A stretch of DNA of 64,000 nucleotides, taken from positions 273,346,177 through 273,410,176 of the forward strand of contig OY282560.1 in the NCBI GenBank assembly GCA_958295665.1, written 5' to 3'. The position numbers were made by a program, and so were the translations under genes. Positions 47,346 to 60,000 of this stretch are shown here, piece after piece. Origin of the DNA: Tipula vernalis (taxonomy: Eukaryota; Arthropoda; Insecta; Diptera; Tipulidae). The first letter of the stretch is position 1; every line of letters starts with the position of its first letter. The notes beneath the pieces are model-generated. The model did no database searches. It saw only the letters and a program-made list of their open reading frames with translations, and had not been told where the DNA came from.

Positions 47346-48849
47346 TGCCGTTTTGAAATATGCCATAGTGTACCTTATGTCGTAGTCTACTATATACCGT
47401 TTTTGAAGTATGCCGTATTGAAATATACCATAGTGTACAAGTAAAGCTTTTAGTTAACAAATTATTTCTTCCTATTGCCTAGTCTTGCATTAATTAAAAG
47501 TATCTGATTTCGACAGTGTAGACAGTACAATTCAATGGCCCCTGGTTATTAATGAATAATTTCGGAAAACCTATAAACATCTAGAAAATTCGTGTAAATA
47601 TTGAACAATTTGTCAAGTAGCTTAATGTTACTAATACTACTAAGCAAAAAACGATATACAATAAGACTGAAACCCTCAAAAAGTACTGGATAGTTATCAT
47701 ATTTTTCGATTAGGCTCTAAGATTCTTGAGTACCATCGGTCTATCAAATACACTCGACAATCTCAAAAATACTCAAATAATTTCGAAAATATTGAGTAAC
47801 CTGACTGTTTCGAAACACCGATTCACCAATTAAGTCTCAAACATCACGCATCCCATTTCCATGCTACACTCAACTATCTCTAGAACCCGCCGCAAACAAC
47901 CCAAAAAAAAAACACCATTGATAATTGCAAATTTAATTTGGAATTTGCAATTTCCTTATATTTAAAATAGGTTAGGTATTCTTCTAGAAACAAAGTTTCA
48001 TTTTTTACATTTTCAAATCAAATTTAGTCTTTTGCAAAAGAAATTTAATCTATCGTCAATCATATTCAATTTTTTGCAAATTAAATTCAAACTTTTCTAT
48101 TCAAAATATTATTTGTGAAAGGTTGAATTTGAAGTGCGAAAGAGGTAAATTTGTATCATTGTAAACATACGTATATTACAAATAAATCAACCCAGCAAAC
48201 ACTAAAATCGTTATCATTTGATGTCGAAAGTTCTAATTTCAAATAAATTGACCAAATCTTCTTTTAAATCTAAATTTCTGTCAGAACCTAAAGCTATTTT
48301 TATTTCTATGGAGTCAGATTACGTGTAGTTACTCGAGATTCACTTCACTTCAGCAACCGCGAAGAAATTGTTGGGCCTGTCATAAGAAAATATTTAATAG
48401 CAACAGGAATGATTTCTACTTTCTCTATAAACTAAACAAGAAGAAAAGAAAGAAATGTCCTTTTGTACGATTTTGAAAGGTTGATCTACTTTAAGCTTAA
48501 TCTGAGCTACCATACATCTAACCTTAACTTTAAACTAATATTCGAGCGCTTGGTAAATCTCATGGGCCCCAATAACCGTGGGACCCCGCGGCTGCGGGCG
48601 CTGCGGGTACCTAATTACGCCACTGAACATTTATAGTATCCAACTCCAGAATAAAATTAAAAAGAAAATTAAGCGGAACAACTACCCTTTGGAAATTGGG
48701 GAACTCCTAGCAGAAAAAAAGAAGAACGAGAAGAGTATGGCAACAAACAAGTGCCCCCAGATAAAACTAATTTGAACAATCTCACTCAACAATTAAGAAA
48801 AGAGCAGCAACTATCTAAGAAAATAATCTAATGATAAAAGTACTGATTT
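47346..48849. other. Spacer without recognisable gene
   Basis: 47365-47440 has repeated GAAATATGCC(A/G)TA(G/T)TG words. The rest is A/T-rich; no coding similarity. Confidence 0.4.
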
Positions 48850-50147
48850 TTCTCTTTAGAAAGCAACTAAAAGAATTAAAAGGCCAATAATGTAGATTCC
48901 TCCAATAAGAATAACAGGTAAGAAATGGGCTAGAAGTGATGAAGACAAAGCTCGAAAATTTGCTGAACACTTAAAAAAAATATTCCAGCCACATGAAGAC
49001 CAAACGTTCGAACCAGGATAATTGAGAAAACTCAAGTACAACTGAAGAATAACCAGTATAATTGAGAGAGCACCAGACCAGAAAAAAGTATGTTCAACGA
49101 TATTTCGAGACGCTGCCCAAGCGTTTGATAGAGTGTGGCATGAAGGACTTAACCACAAGTTGAGAAATTCAATGTAATTTGGTAAAATACTGGAATCTTA
49201 CATGAAAGTATTAAGGCCATTTTTATACCTACTGTACACTTATGATCTTCCTGCATTAGAAAACAGCACAGTGGCGACTTTTACGGATGACACGGTGATC
49301 TTAGCTGTTGGAAAAAGCCACGAAGAAGTTACAATCAGCAAATATATAAATGGACAATAAAATGGAGAATAAAACTAAATGAAACTAAATCAGTTCATAT
49401 CAATTTTACAAACAGACAATTCGAACATATTCCAATTACCATAATTAGAGACAAAGTATCGCATGCGAACACAGCTAAGTTTCTCGACATGGCCCTAGAT
49501 GATCAAGACGAAAATTGAAGAATTAAGAAAAGTGAAGAAGTAAGACTTAAATTCAGAAAAATGTATTGGTTGATGGGAAGGAACTCCTCTTTATCAACAT
49601 AGAATAAGCTTCTATTTTATAAGCAAATATTGAAACCGATTTGGAATTATGATATTCAGCCTTGGTTGTATCCAGCAAAGCAACGTAAATATTATCCAAA
49701 CTTTTAAGAATATGGTATTAAGGAAATTCGTTGATGCACCTTGGTATATCAGGAACAATGACATCCATCGGAATCTTAAAGTAAACCTCATCTTAAATGA
49801 AATCCAGGAAAAAACGCGGAGACATGAAGAAAGACTCCGCCAACATGTGAATATTGAGGCAACTCAGCTCCTAAGCAACACGAATTTAGTACGCAGACCT
49901 AAAAGAACCAAACCTTTTGAGCTGATGTGATTATCAGCTTAAACAGCATTGTGCTGATCAAAAATCCACTACAATGATGTGTTTTACTTCATTTAACCAG
50001 ACACTACGGAACACCAATGGGAAGAAGCCATAGATTAATTTAAGTTAGTAAATTAAGTCAAAAACCAATTGCTCGTTAGTCCAAGGAACAAGATTGTAAT
50101 TACATAAAATAAATAAATAAAATTTATTTTAAATAAATAAAAACTCC
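48850..50147 (+). pseudogene. Decayed Jockey LINE fragment
   Basis: ORF2 pieces on plus: PPIRITGKKWARSDED, DAAQAFDRVWHEGL, FLYLLYTYDLPAL, then FTDDTVILAVG (catalytic FADD changed to FTDD), and from 49649 a readable C-terminus (MVLRKFVDAPWYIRNNDIHR, HEERLRQHVNIEA) ending KPFELM. Part of the RT including GVPQGS is deleted. The 3' end is an A-rich TAAA repeat at about 50105-50145. No EN or ORF1. Confidence 0.78.
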
Positions 50148-50154
50148 AGAATTG

Positions 50155-50478
50155 TCAATGCTTTACAAATAACAGTAAACGTATTTCGTTATAATAAAAT
50201 TTAGAGTCGTTTAGTATAAGAACAGCAGACAGAAACGTGTTTTTATTATTTATTTCGCGATTTTTTTTTAATTTTTTTGATTTGATCTTATCCAGTAAAT
50301 ATTTTACGAAGCTTACAAAATAGCTTAGATTATAATTTTTATTTATTATAGCGATGCCGATGGAGAAGTTCTTATATGATAAAGAAAAATCTCCATCAGA
50401 ATTTACAAAGAAAAAGGAATTAAGTTTAGGTGGCGGTCCACCGGGACCAGGCATAGACCCAAAATGGTCCGTAGCCAT
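50155..50478 (-). CDS. Unknown small ORF in left arm (MATD...GPGGP protein)
   Basis: 107 codons: starts MATDHFGSMPGPGGPPPK, then NSFFFVNSDGDFSLS, GIAIINKNYNLS and a Lys-rich segment. I do not recognise the family. The frame from the other arm (51660-51851) is the same protein: about 43 of the first 52 residues agree and the copies differ by an in-frame 12-base gap. No signal peptide or membrane segment is obvious. It could be the N-terminus of a longer repeat-encoded protein or a chance conserved frame. Confidence 0.45.
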   Translation of the reverse strand: MATDHFGSMPGPGGPPPKLNSFFFVNSDGDFSLSYKNFSIGIAIINKNYNLSYFVSFVKYLLDKIKSKKLKKNREINNKNTFLSAVLILNDSKFYYNEIRLLLFVKH

Positions 50479-50799
50479 AAGAAAAAGGAATTACTGTTCG
50501 CCAAATTGCTTTTAAAATTGATCGATTAACAACTGTGATCCACAACTACCTAAATAATGGTCAAAATTAGGGGTTAAAAAAACCAAATGAAATAGTACGC
50601 ATCCACCTCTCAAAAGTAAAAAATAAATAAGGTAGCAACACGTAAGAAGTTAACCGCAAATCAAATCATATAAAAGTTGGTGTTATCTCTTACAAAGCAA
50701 CATATTGCTCGAGAATTAAGAACGACTAAAAATTTTAAATAGTCGAAATTGCGAAGTAAGTCTAAATTAACCCATAACCATACTAAAAATTGACCACTG

Positions 50800-50945
50800 T
50801 CCACCGAGCGATACATGTACTGGGCGGTTGAATGACAAAAAGTGATTTTCTAAGATTTTCTCAGATGAGAAAATCACGTTTTGCCATTCATCCTTCCAAT
50901 TCATGTATCGCTCGGCGAACAGTAGCCAATTTTACTTTCTTTTAT
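50800..50945. repeat. Palindromic MITE-like hairpin in the inverted-repeat spacer
   Basis: CCGAGCGATACATG at the left and CATGTATCGCTCGG at the right, with TGATTTTCT and AGAAAATCA inside: a near-complete hairpin of about 140 bp. It breaks the symmetry of the larger repeat, so it probably inserted later. Confidence 0.7.
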
Positions 50946-51659
50946 TCTAGTAAAATAAAGTATAATAATATTATTATATTTTGAGGTCCCCTGAGTTCGA
51001 AAAAGTGGGTTTCGAAAAGGTGTCTGTCTGTCAGTCTGTGTCCTCTCTACAGCCCAGATGAACTGAAACTGCAGATTTAAGCTTTTTTGATAAATTGGGA
51101 GGTCCCAGTGAATTTTACTCCAAATCGGCTAATCGGAAGTGGCCACTCCTTTGGTCCAGAAAATTTATTTTGCAAATATCTTAAAAAAGTATAAGGTTTA
51201 CAAAAAACTACTTAAAATAAAATGTTTTCAAACTTAAAACAAATAAAAATAAAAAATAAAAAAATTAAAAAAAAAAAATTTAAAAATTATAAAAACAATA
51301 CAATTTCTTAAAATTCTCTGTTCGTAAAAGAAAGTCGTGTGTTGGCCACACCTCCAATTTTTGATATGGTTATACGTTAAATTAGGCTTACTTTGCAATT
51401 TCAACCATTTAATATTTTGTGTCGTTCTTAATACTCGAGCAATATGTTGCTTTGTAATAGATAACACCAACTTTTATATGATTTGATTTGCGGTTAACTT
51501 CGTGCATGTCGCTTCCTTCCTTATCTTCTCTATTTGAGAGTTGGATGCTTACTATTTCATTTGGTTTTTTTCATCCCATAAATTTGACTATAATTTAAGT
51601 AGTTGTGGACCACAGTAGTTGATCGATCAATTTTAAAAGCAATTTAGCGAACGGTTCTT

Positions 51660-51851
51660 ATGGCTACGGACTATTTTGTTTCTATGCCTGGTCCCGGTGG
51701 ACCGACACCTAAACCTAATTCCTTTTTCTTTGTAAATTCTGATGGAGATTTTTCTTTATCATTTAGGAACTTCCCCTTCGGCATCGCTATAATAAATACA
51801 AATTATAATCTAAGCTTCATAAAATATTTACTGGATAAAAATATCGGGTAG
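51660..51851 (+). CDS. Unknown small ORF in right arm (MATD...GPGGP protein)
   Basis: 63 codons: starts MATDYFVSMPGPGGPTPK, then NSFFFVNSDGDFSLS and GIAIINTNYNLS, ending sooner than the left-arm copy. Compared with that copy it lacks four residues (YFVS) without breaking the frame. Function unknown. Confidence 0.45.
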   Translation: MATDYFVSMPGPGGPTPKPNSFFFVNSDGDFSLSFRNFPFGIAIINTNYNLSFIKYLLDKNIG

Positions 51852-51930
51852 AAAAATAATAAAAACACGTTTCTGCCTGCTGTTCTAATACGAATGTTTA
51901 ACTAAATTACTCTAAATTTTATTTAATACA

Positions 51931-53190
51931 TTTTTTCTGTTTCTATAAAGTACCGTTATACCTTAGACATACTGCGATTTAATAAAACCGAGTTAGTGAA
52001 TTATTTAAGATTAGCCGCAGTGTATCAACCACGATTTAGCTAATGCCTTTATTTTTGCATAGAAACTTAAACTAGTTTAGCTAAATCGGATTTATTAAAC
52101 CACAGCCTCTCGAGGTTATTAGGGTCCTATCGGTTTACAAACATATTATTCGGCCATACAGTAACAATACAGTAAACTTTTGGTTTTAGTAGTAGACCTA
52201 ATTTTTTGTAGTAATCATATGTTTTAAACGAAATTATGTGTTCTTATGTGAATATTTATCCCTGTATTAGTAATTGTATTATGAATATTAAGATCCGTCA
52301 AAAGAAAAAAAAAAAGAGCCGCTTTATGGGAAAGAGATCTTGATGTGGGTGTGGTGAGAAGTGTCTGTCAATATGCAATTAGGTCGTTCTAAAAAAAGAA
52401 TCCAGAAATATTTAATAGATGCTTTGAATTCCTGAGCTTTTGCAACTGAAGTAAACTATTAAAATAAATTCTTTTATGAAGATATTCTGCAACATTTCTG
52501 AAGTTCCATTTACTTTAAAATAAGAAAGTGTTCGAAACATCTATTTTATGTAGAGTTTCAAACCGAACCTGATCCCAGGGATTTTTTCATATTTTTATGA
52601 ATCAGAACGTGAACCAAATCAAAATTCGGGTTCGGGTTTAAAATAAATTTAAAAAAGGAAGAGTGAGTTCAATTAATACTCTCAAGCTGGGTGATGTGTA
52701 AACATGGTGTGTGTGTGTGTATTATATTGTATGTACAATTCGCTGAGAAGGAACAATAAATGACGTTTCATTTACTAGATTTTTTTTTTTTTCTAATAAT
52801 CATATTCAATAAAATAGATATTCATAATTCAATCTCTCAATTAGTACAAACTCCAGTCGGTGACCTTTCGAGACTCATTACTCAAGTAATGTTGTTATAC
52901 ACAAGTTATTAATTTTATTTTTATCGTGAGATACAATTTCGTACCACTCTGTAGTTTATGAATCGTTTTGAAACATACAACGATATAACATCATGGGAGC
53001 TACAGGCCAAGTATAGTTAAACTTAAAACAATTAAAAGGCGCTTTATATTCCAAAAAGAGCCTGGTTGCCACATTAGAAGGGCCACAATTTATAATAAGC
53101 TACGATTTTGTGTACCAAACCAATAAAATTACGTATTAAAAGAAAGTCTAGTCAATATTTTGAGCTAGCTCTGCTAGAAATATCTTTTTC
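51931..53190. other. Spacer without recognisable gene
   Basis: A/T-rich with a short (GT)n at 52707-52720. No gene, RNA or transposon recognised. Confidence 0.4.
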
Positions 53191-53194
53191 CTGA

Positions 53195-53290
53195 CGATAT
53201 AAATATTCCTGAAAAAACCAAAGTGAAATACATAGGTCTGCGTCTGGATAGATGACTGACGTGGAAACAATATTTTTGAGGTGCTTTTAA
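53195..53290 (+). pseudogene. Very short Jockey-group RT fragment
   Basis: Reads IPEKTKVKYIGLRLDR, stop, LTWKQYF, matching the conserved KYLGLxLDxxLTWKxH motif that follows the RT core in Jockey elements. Nothing else of the element is visible on either side. Confidence 0.5.
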
Positions 53291-54094
53291 CATCCTACCT
53301 TAAGCAATAGACTAAGCGCCACTGTCTCGGTTAACTAACCACTGTGCCGTTTGGTTAGTTTAAATTGATTCTGGTCTATTCTGGATTAGCGAAAATTCAA
53401 CCGCTACGTTTATGGAATGGCTGTTGATCTGTCACAACGGATTGTATAATCAAAATTTTATTGGTTTCTAGAACATTTTAACTCGGAAATAGTTGTAATC
53501 AATATTGTTTTTGTTGCTCAGTTCGAAATGTATTGCGATCTAGGTAAACGATATAGTGTCGTTTAGGAGTATTTTAGGGGTTTCCGCCTATAATCAGATT
53601 CCAATTTTGCATTTTGATCGACTTACAGGCGAAATATGAAAATGCAGTTCCCATTTTCGCTGTTCCTGCGCAAGGACTAATTTTTTTCAATGAGCACCAT
53701 TTAGCACTAATTCGGTTCTAAGGGTATGAGAAGTTTCATGCTTAAATTCGAAAGTTTTTCTACTACAGTAACCCATACCGTGAAGTTGAACATGGAATTA
53801 TGTTCAATTAGTCACCCTGTTAGAAAGTACACTGAAAATAAAATTCCAATAAGAATTTTGAGTGAAATATTAAAGTGTGAAGTTTATAACAAAAAAATAA
53901 CACCAAATAGGATTTAGAATTTGTTGACAAAAATAGTTTAAATAAAGTGACATAAATCAGATGGTGTATACCACTTCTCAACGGTGGGGAGAAAACCCAA
54001 ATTATTTTTTTTTTGTTATGTCATATCGATCCTCCTCATTGTTCAAATAAATAACATAAATATCACAGGGATTGTCGCAAGATGCCGTTAAAGT

Positions 54095-54430
54095 GGAATT
54101 AAAGCCTTAGGTGTCCTGAATCAAGTCCTGAATTAAAGCCTTAGGTGTCCTGAATCAATCAAGTCACAGTTTCTGACAATAAGTCCTATAAATGAACCGC
54201 ACTTAGGGTATGCCTTAGGTATCAACAAATAACCGACGTGACATGGAATAGTTCAAGCAATTAGGAGGACCATTTGTTGTATGAAGCTACGTAATAATTT
54301 CATATTTAGGAATGCCTTACGTATTGATAAATAACCGACGAAAGTCAGTCTGTATATGTTACAGAAATAAGGTTGCTATATAAATAAAGGATGTTGGGGA
54401 ATACCTCAGGTATTGATTAAGTACCGACGT
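54095..54430 (+). repeat. Short degenerate repeats
   Basis: AAAGCCTTAGGTGTCCTGAA occurs twice (about 54100 and 54135). The phrase ATTGATAAATAACCGACG recurs in variants near 54215, 54330 and 54410, about 90-110 bp apart. Confidence 0.6.
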
Positions 54431-55900
54431 AAGCCTACTAAAAGTATTATCGGAGAATCTGGACACGTAATTTTGAATTGAATTCGACCTAGAAATTCTC
54501 TTTGTGGATATCTGTCAAAATTACATACACATTGAAATTTTACCCGCACAAAAATAGTTAAAGCATAAATATTTTATATGTTTTCCAATTTCAGGTAAAT
54601 TAAAATTTATTTAAATTTAATTCATTAAAAAAAAAAAAAAAAAAAAAAACAAGTGAACTATAACAAAATTTCATTCGATCGACTGTTACAAGTAAAATAT
54701 AAAAATAAAATATAAATAAATACAAATACATATTTCAAAATAAAAAGAAATTAAAATCGTATATGCCATATCATTATAGTTTTTTGTTTTTGTATCTAAA
54801 ATTACTCCGCTTTAGGTATTCTTTCACGCTTAACCTTATATTTTGGGTGGTAACGGCAATGGTGGCCTTTAAATAATTATGGACACTGCGCCGCAGTAGT
54901 TCCAAAATATTTATGAGCTCAGCAAACACATGTTTATTTATACCTCAACAGAAAAATGGTACTTAGTAGTCGCAATATATGGCATATAATAAAGTTAGTA
55001 TTCAAATTTATATGTTAGGATAGTCGTACGGTTACAGGACCGATTTAGGTACCATATACGCGTTGCATAGCTCCAATGTCATCCTGTACTGACATGAAAG
55101 ATGGGTCGGTCTTAGATTCTGCACTCTCAATGGGGAGTCATAGTTGTTGATCGAAATCATCAAGCTGAAAAATTCCTGTTTTGCATCCTGCCCCATTGGG
55201 ATTCGAACCCAGTACCTCCAGATCCAAAATTTATATGTTATTAGAATGGAAATGCAATTCAAAAATAGTGACCCCAATTATGATTGTTGAGTCGATTACA
55301 AATAGAATCAATTCAGCACAACTTTTTTACTTTTAATTGTGTATTAATTTAATACAAATAGAGAAGGCAATGCCGAGTTGATTTGATTTTTGATCGACTC
55401 TACAATAATAATTTAATGTCGTTTTCGATTCAACTGAAAAGTGATCTCAGATCAAAAATTTTGCTTGACAGATTGATTTTTTTTTGTTGAATCGAACAAC
55501 TTGACAGCATAAAAAGCAATTTTTCCCCTCAGATTGCTTTTTTTTGGTGAATCAAAAACGCCTTAAGTATATATTAAGGATAATAATTCCCTGGATATAA
55601 TAAAATAAGCTTCAAATGTATATCAATAAGTTTTTATACCTTTCGAAAGTGAATTTTGTCCAGACCATGAATATTTTGTTAACAATTCACCGGAACATAA
55701 GAAATCTAGACAGTTCCTCACAGTTTTATTAACTTTATTAGCTGATAATTTATATAGGATGAAGTGTCTGAAATATAACAAATGATTAATTATTTAGTTT
55801 AATATTAGTAAATATCAATAACTACCGTTGGATCCATATAACTCCACAGATGTCATTGGAAAATTTGGAATTATAAATGTAGCATCTTTTAAAATTACAC
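54431..55900. other. Spacer with small repeats
   Basis: No gene. Poly-A at 54628-54649. On the minus strand 55200-55212 reads GGGTTCGAATCCC, a B-box-like word without a recognisable A box or cloverleaf. 55280-55560 has repeated TTGATTTTTGATC/GAATCGA words in both orientations. Confidence 0.4.
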
Positions 55901-56086
55901 TTTCTTTTCATTTCGGAAGAACGTTCATAACCACCTGTAAAACTTCCTTTATATCTGCTTGATTTTGCAATATTCTATCTTGGTTTTCCAATATAAGCGA
56001 TATTTTCGATTTTGTCTCTTTAATGAATTTCTTATTGTTTCTTATCGTTTCTCCCATTTTTTTCAATTTTAGAACTAATGTTAGCC

Positions 56087-56389
56087 GCATTTCTTGACGT
56101 TTGATCTGATCCAGATCAGATCATGTCTCATGAAACGACACAAAAATGCGTAAAACAAACAAACACCAAAATTCAATTTTTTTGTCTCGTTTCGTTTTGA
56201 ACCTGCTCTTCATAATCGTTGTATTCGTTATATTCTTTGTCGCTTTACAAAATATTGTTCAACTACAAAATATTGTTCAACTATTTTTAGATCACCATTT
56301 GTGATCCAAAACGAATGTTGGATCAAATGTTGTTGTTGCTTCACATGTAAATTTTGATCTGATCCGGATCACTATGCGTCAAGAAATGC
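56087..56389. mobile_element. 303-bp MITE inside the partner gene
   Basis: The left end GCATTTCTTGACG is exactly inverted at the right (CGTCAAGAAATGC). Next to them are palindromic words: TGATCTGATCCAGATCAGAT on the left and TTGATCTGATCCGGATCA on the right. The duplication may be AGC, with one-base asymmetry. It splits the downstream coding part of the partner gene. Confidence 0.78.
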
Positions 56390-56489
56390 AGCTGTTGTTG
56401 CTGAGGTTCAATTCAGGTAGATTTTCTTTCTTATTAAAAGATTCTTCAATGAAGGCGTTACATCGATATACCGGTGTTGCATGTATTTC

Positions 56490-56660
56490 TGTTATCAGTT
56501 CTGTGTGGTTGCTAATCGGCAATAAAGCTGGTAAATTCTGATGTATTTCTGTTACTAATTCTGTGTTGTTACTAATCGGTGTTAAAGCTGGTAAATGCTG
56601 GTTTATTTCTGGTACCAGTTCTGTGTTGTTACTAATTGGTGTTAAAGCTGGTAACGATTC
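56490..56660 (-). repeat. 60-bp coding minisatellite
   Basis: Three near-identical 60-bp units encoding LPALTPISNNTELVPEI-type 20-residue repeats, in frame. Confidence 0.85.
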
Positions 56661-57065
56661 AACAATAATAAGGTTGGCTGCTGGATCAAAATTTTCATTA
56701 AAATCAGGCATATTGTATTTCCTTTTTTTGGTTCTTATTTCTTCAGATTCAGAGTTGGAAAAATCTGCCAAAAATTTCTCCTTCTCTTTCGCTTCTCCAT
56801 AAGTTGCTATATTTTCTTTTAGAATCTTGCATTCAAATATTTCCCAATCTGGATTTGGATCGACCTCTTTTTTGATAGCCTTATTATAATGTTTTGGCCA
56901 GTAGACCATACCATTTTTAATCCAGTTTCCACGGACCATCCATTCCAGGTATCCTCCTTTTTGCCATCCTGACTTGCTGTTTCAATTATGGAATACATAG
57001 TTAAATAATTGTAGCATATATAAAGAAATCGTATGATTAAAGTAAATTTAAAAAAAATAAAATCA

Positions 57066-60000
57066 TTAATTAATAAAGTGCAGTAGTGGAAAAAATACAT
57101 AATATCTGTCGTCAGTATTTTTCATAGCAAAGAGCTTTTTTTGTATATCAGTAGTTTCGAATTTTTGTGTTATTGGTTTAATTTTTACAGGGGTTTGATA
57201 AATATCGAATTTAATGGATGAAATCGGTAAATGATAAAATTCAGAAAAAGTTTCCATTTGTTTGCCCCAAATATATATTTTTTCTTCCAATATTTCTGCG
57301 TATTCAAACATAACTATTTCCTTTTTTTTTGTCAAAAACCATCGATTTCGTTCAGTATTATCCAGTTCAGCACACTCTAATTTAATTCGATAATAAAGTA
57401 TTTTCCCTGCTTTGTATGATTTCTTCTTTAAAATGGGATACGCGATTTCTAATCTCTGTTAAATCAAATTCGCAGTATTAATTTCATAGATTTTGTTACA
57501 TATTTGAGCCAACGGTTGATTTGGTTCTCGTAATAAACATTTTATTTTGAACATATATGACTCAAATTGGAAGGCTGAGAAATTGTCTACGTTACCACAC
57601 TGTTGTACATCAGCGGATAAATGAGATAAACTGTGCATGTTGTATGTTATATTATGTTCCCCATAAAGAAATTTAACTCTTCAATAAAATTTGTAAGAAT
57701 ATCATTGGCCAGGTTAGATTTAGTTTTGGAATACTCGGGATGACATAAAATCATAATTCCAGTATGAAGGCACATAAAGTTGTTATATTTATCTGCTGGT
57801 AACACATTTTTAGAACAAATGGTCCACAATACAATAAAAACTTTCAGAATTCTGTAGCTTTAAAATAAGGGAGTTCAGATAAAGTTCTTATCTTTCGTTG
57901 AAAATCGGTCGGTTGACTATGAACTATTTGAAAAAGTCTTTCGGATATTTGATTCACACTTCTAGTCGGCAAAAGCGAGTTAGTGCATCCTCCCACCCAC
58001 ATCTGAAGTAGTTTCTTCATCACTCCAAGGCAGACAAGATGCTGTAACGATCGTGTGATGCAGGCGATAAAATATACGATCAATGAATGATTGAAATAAC
58101 GTAACGTTTTGATTCCAATAATAAGCATTGTTACTGTTCCCCACCAGATAAAACCAAGAAAAAAAAACAAAATTGAAAAATAAGATTGGCGGAGATTTTA
58201 GGAACGGGATAGTCAATTTTTTTTGCATTTTTTTTTCTTCTTGGGAAAAAGGCATTCTATTGTGAGTTACCGGGCGAAACACTTGTTTAAGTGGATAAAT
58301 ATTATAACATTTTTTATTTCTTGTGAGACGCTAAATTAAAAATAAAACAAGTAAAATTTCGGTGGATTTTTTTTTGGAATTAGCGATTGTGTTGTGGATG
58401 TGCCGAAAACTCTAGTGGATTTAAAGTATTTACTATCTAGAGAGTGCAATGTATAGATAGAAAAAGGTTGTGAATTCAGAGTGTGTTAACGCAAAAATTT
58501 CTGTGAACGAATGTGTTATTTATCAAAAATACATAATAAAAAAATGTAAAATTAGAGAAATAAGTGACTGATGTAAAAAGAAAAAAAAAACATTTTACGA
58601 AGGAATTATATCTGGGGGTTGGTTGATGTGTGTTAATAAAATTGATTTGACATGAATATCTAAATATGTATGAACTGTATTTTGAAATAAAAATTTAAAT
58701 TTAAATGATACCTATATTCTGTTAAAATTCCGTAATAAAGCAATAAAATTAATCAAAAGTGTTATCAGCTATTATTGAACCCCAATTTTTGGTTTTGCGC
58801 TTTGAAGAGCTGTTTACCAATCAAAAGAAAAGTAAATAAAGCAAGACAGAGCTTGCAACTAGATCGGCTGTTTGTCAATGGTGCAGCCTCATTTTTTTTT
58901 TGTTTTGCAATACGAGTGCGTCAACGTCATTAACAATTCCTGGGATAAAACGGCAGAGTACCGTTTGGTTTACGGCGGGCTATTTTGGTTATAAAGAACG
59001 GGACCAATTAAGAATAATTCAGCGAGCTGCAACGGATTCATCCAAGTACTGACGATAGAGGGTTATGGGCGTGTATAGTTAAGTATTTTTTGTAATTCAT
59101 TAGTTTTTTTGTTTATATTTCGCATTCGATTTACTAGGTTTGGTTAACATAATTCATATATATATATATCTACGCAAGTGTAAAACCTTTTCCTATTTAT
59201 GTATTGTATACTTCGTATTACGTTTCTAATTAATGCCTGCCTAGAAAGAATAGTTTAGAGGTTAGTGGTGGAATGGCATGCGGGTGTATGGTGGAGTTTT
59301 GTCCAGGTACAATGTAACTGTGTAGCGATCTTAACGACAAAAGTTTTCGACAAAAGAACCTCCCATCAGGCGAGTACTACCCGAGCATAAATAACATCAC
59401 CTGGACAGTCGAGATTAAGTAATCGTTACAATGCATGTATTCCAATGGAAAATCTTTAATCATGTCAATGGGAAGCTCCTCCAAAATAGAGTTAGATCTA
59501 TGATGTTCTTCATATTCCCTATTTCTAAAAAATTCATTTGTTCTTCTTTGCGCCATAGTATTAATAGGGAAAACCACTCTATTTTTTATAAAGTCTCCTT
59601 CGACATTGCATTTGAGGCAACCAAAATAACCAGGACCTTTCGTTCCAAGAATACTGGACCGTGCAGGGGCATCACATATGAATGATCGTATTTTTACAAC
59701 AGTCGTATCATTTTTCCAAGGAAATCCAACAGCCAATAGTGATTTAAGTTCATCGACGAGTTGTCTTAAATATTGATTGAAGCAAACTGGTTTATTGAAG
59801 CCATGATAAATTCCTATAACAAATATTTTGTTGTTTATAGAATTATAAATTCTACCTAAAATTGGCCAGAAGCAGCTTTGGTTGCTTCTTGTTATGGGTA
59901 ACCCATCTATATTTATATCTAAAACAAGAGCCGGTGGTGGTTGTTGATGTTTACTTAGTAGACTTTCGAAAGCTGCAGTACATCCGATATGTACGTATTT

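Larger units (their letters stand above)
50185..51930. repeat. Large inverted repeat with about 0.6-kb arms
   Basis: Left arm 50185-50797 and right arm 51352-51930 are inverted copies (shared words CAGAAACGTGTTTTTATTAT, ATTAAGTTTAGGTG/CACCTAAACCTAAT, GATCGATCAA, AACACCAACTTTTATATGAT, TTAACGTATAACC variants). The spacer holds a smaller palindrome (50800-50945). Both arms keep the same open frame starting MATD. Neither target duplication nor transposase was found. Confidence 0.8.
55908..56998 (-). pseudogene. Partner gene of the CACTA-type element (DUF4806-like N-terminus)
   Basis: Starts at about 56998 (MYSIIETASQDGKKE), one frameshift near 56945, then WMVRGNWIKNGMVYWP, DPNPDWEIFECKIL and NIATYGEAKEKEKFL, similar to the N-terminal part of insect DUF4806-family proteins. 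Three 20-residue tandem repeats follow (LPALTPISNNTELV type). The frame is then interrupted by a 303-bp MITE (56087-56389) and resumes as a coiled-coil segment (NQDRILQNQADIKEVLQVVM) ending at 55908. It lies just downstream of the transposase on the same strand. The role in transposition is unknown. Confidence 0.5.

Noticed and set aside
55190..55260. tRNA gene on the minus strand
   Set aside because: Only the GGGTTCGAATCCC B-box-like word is present; no A box or acceptor stem.
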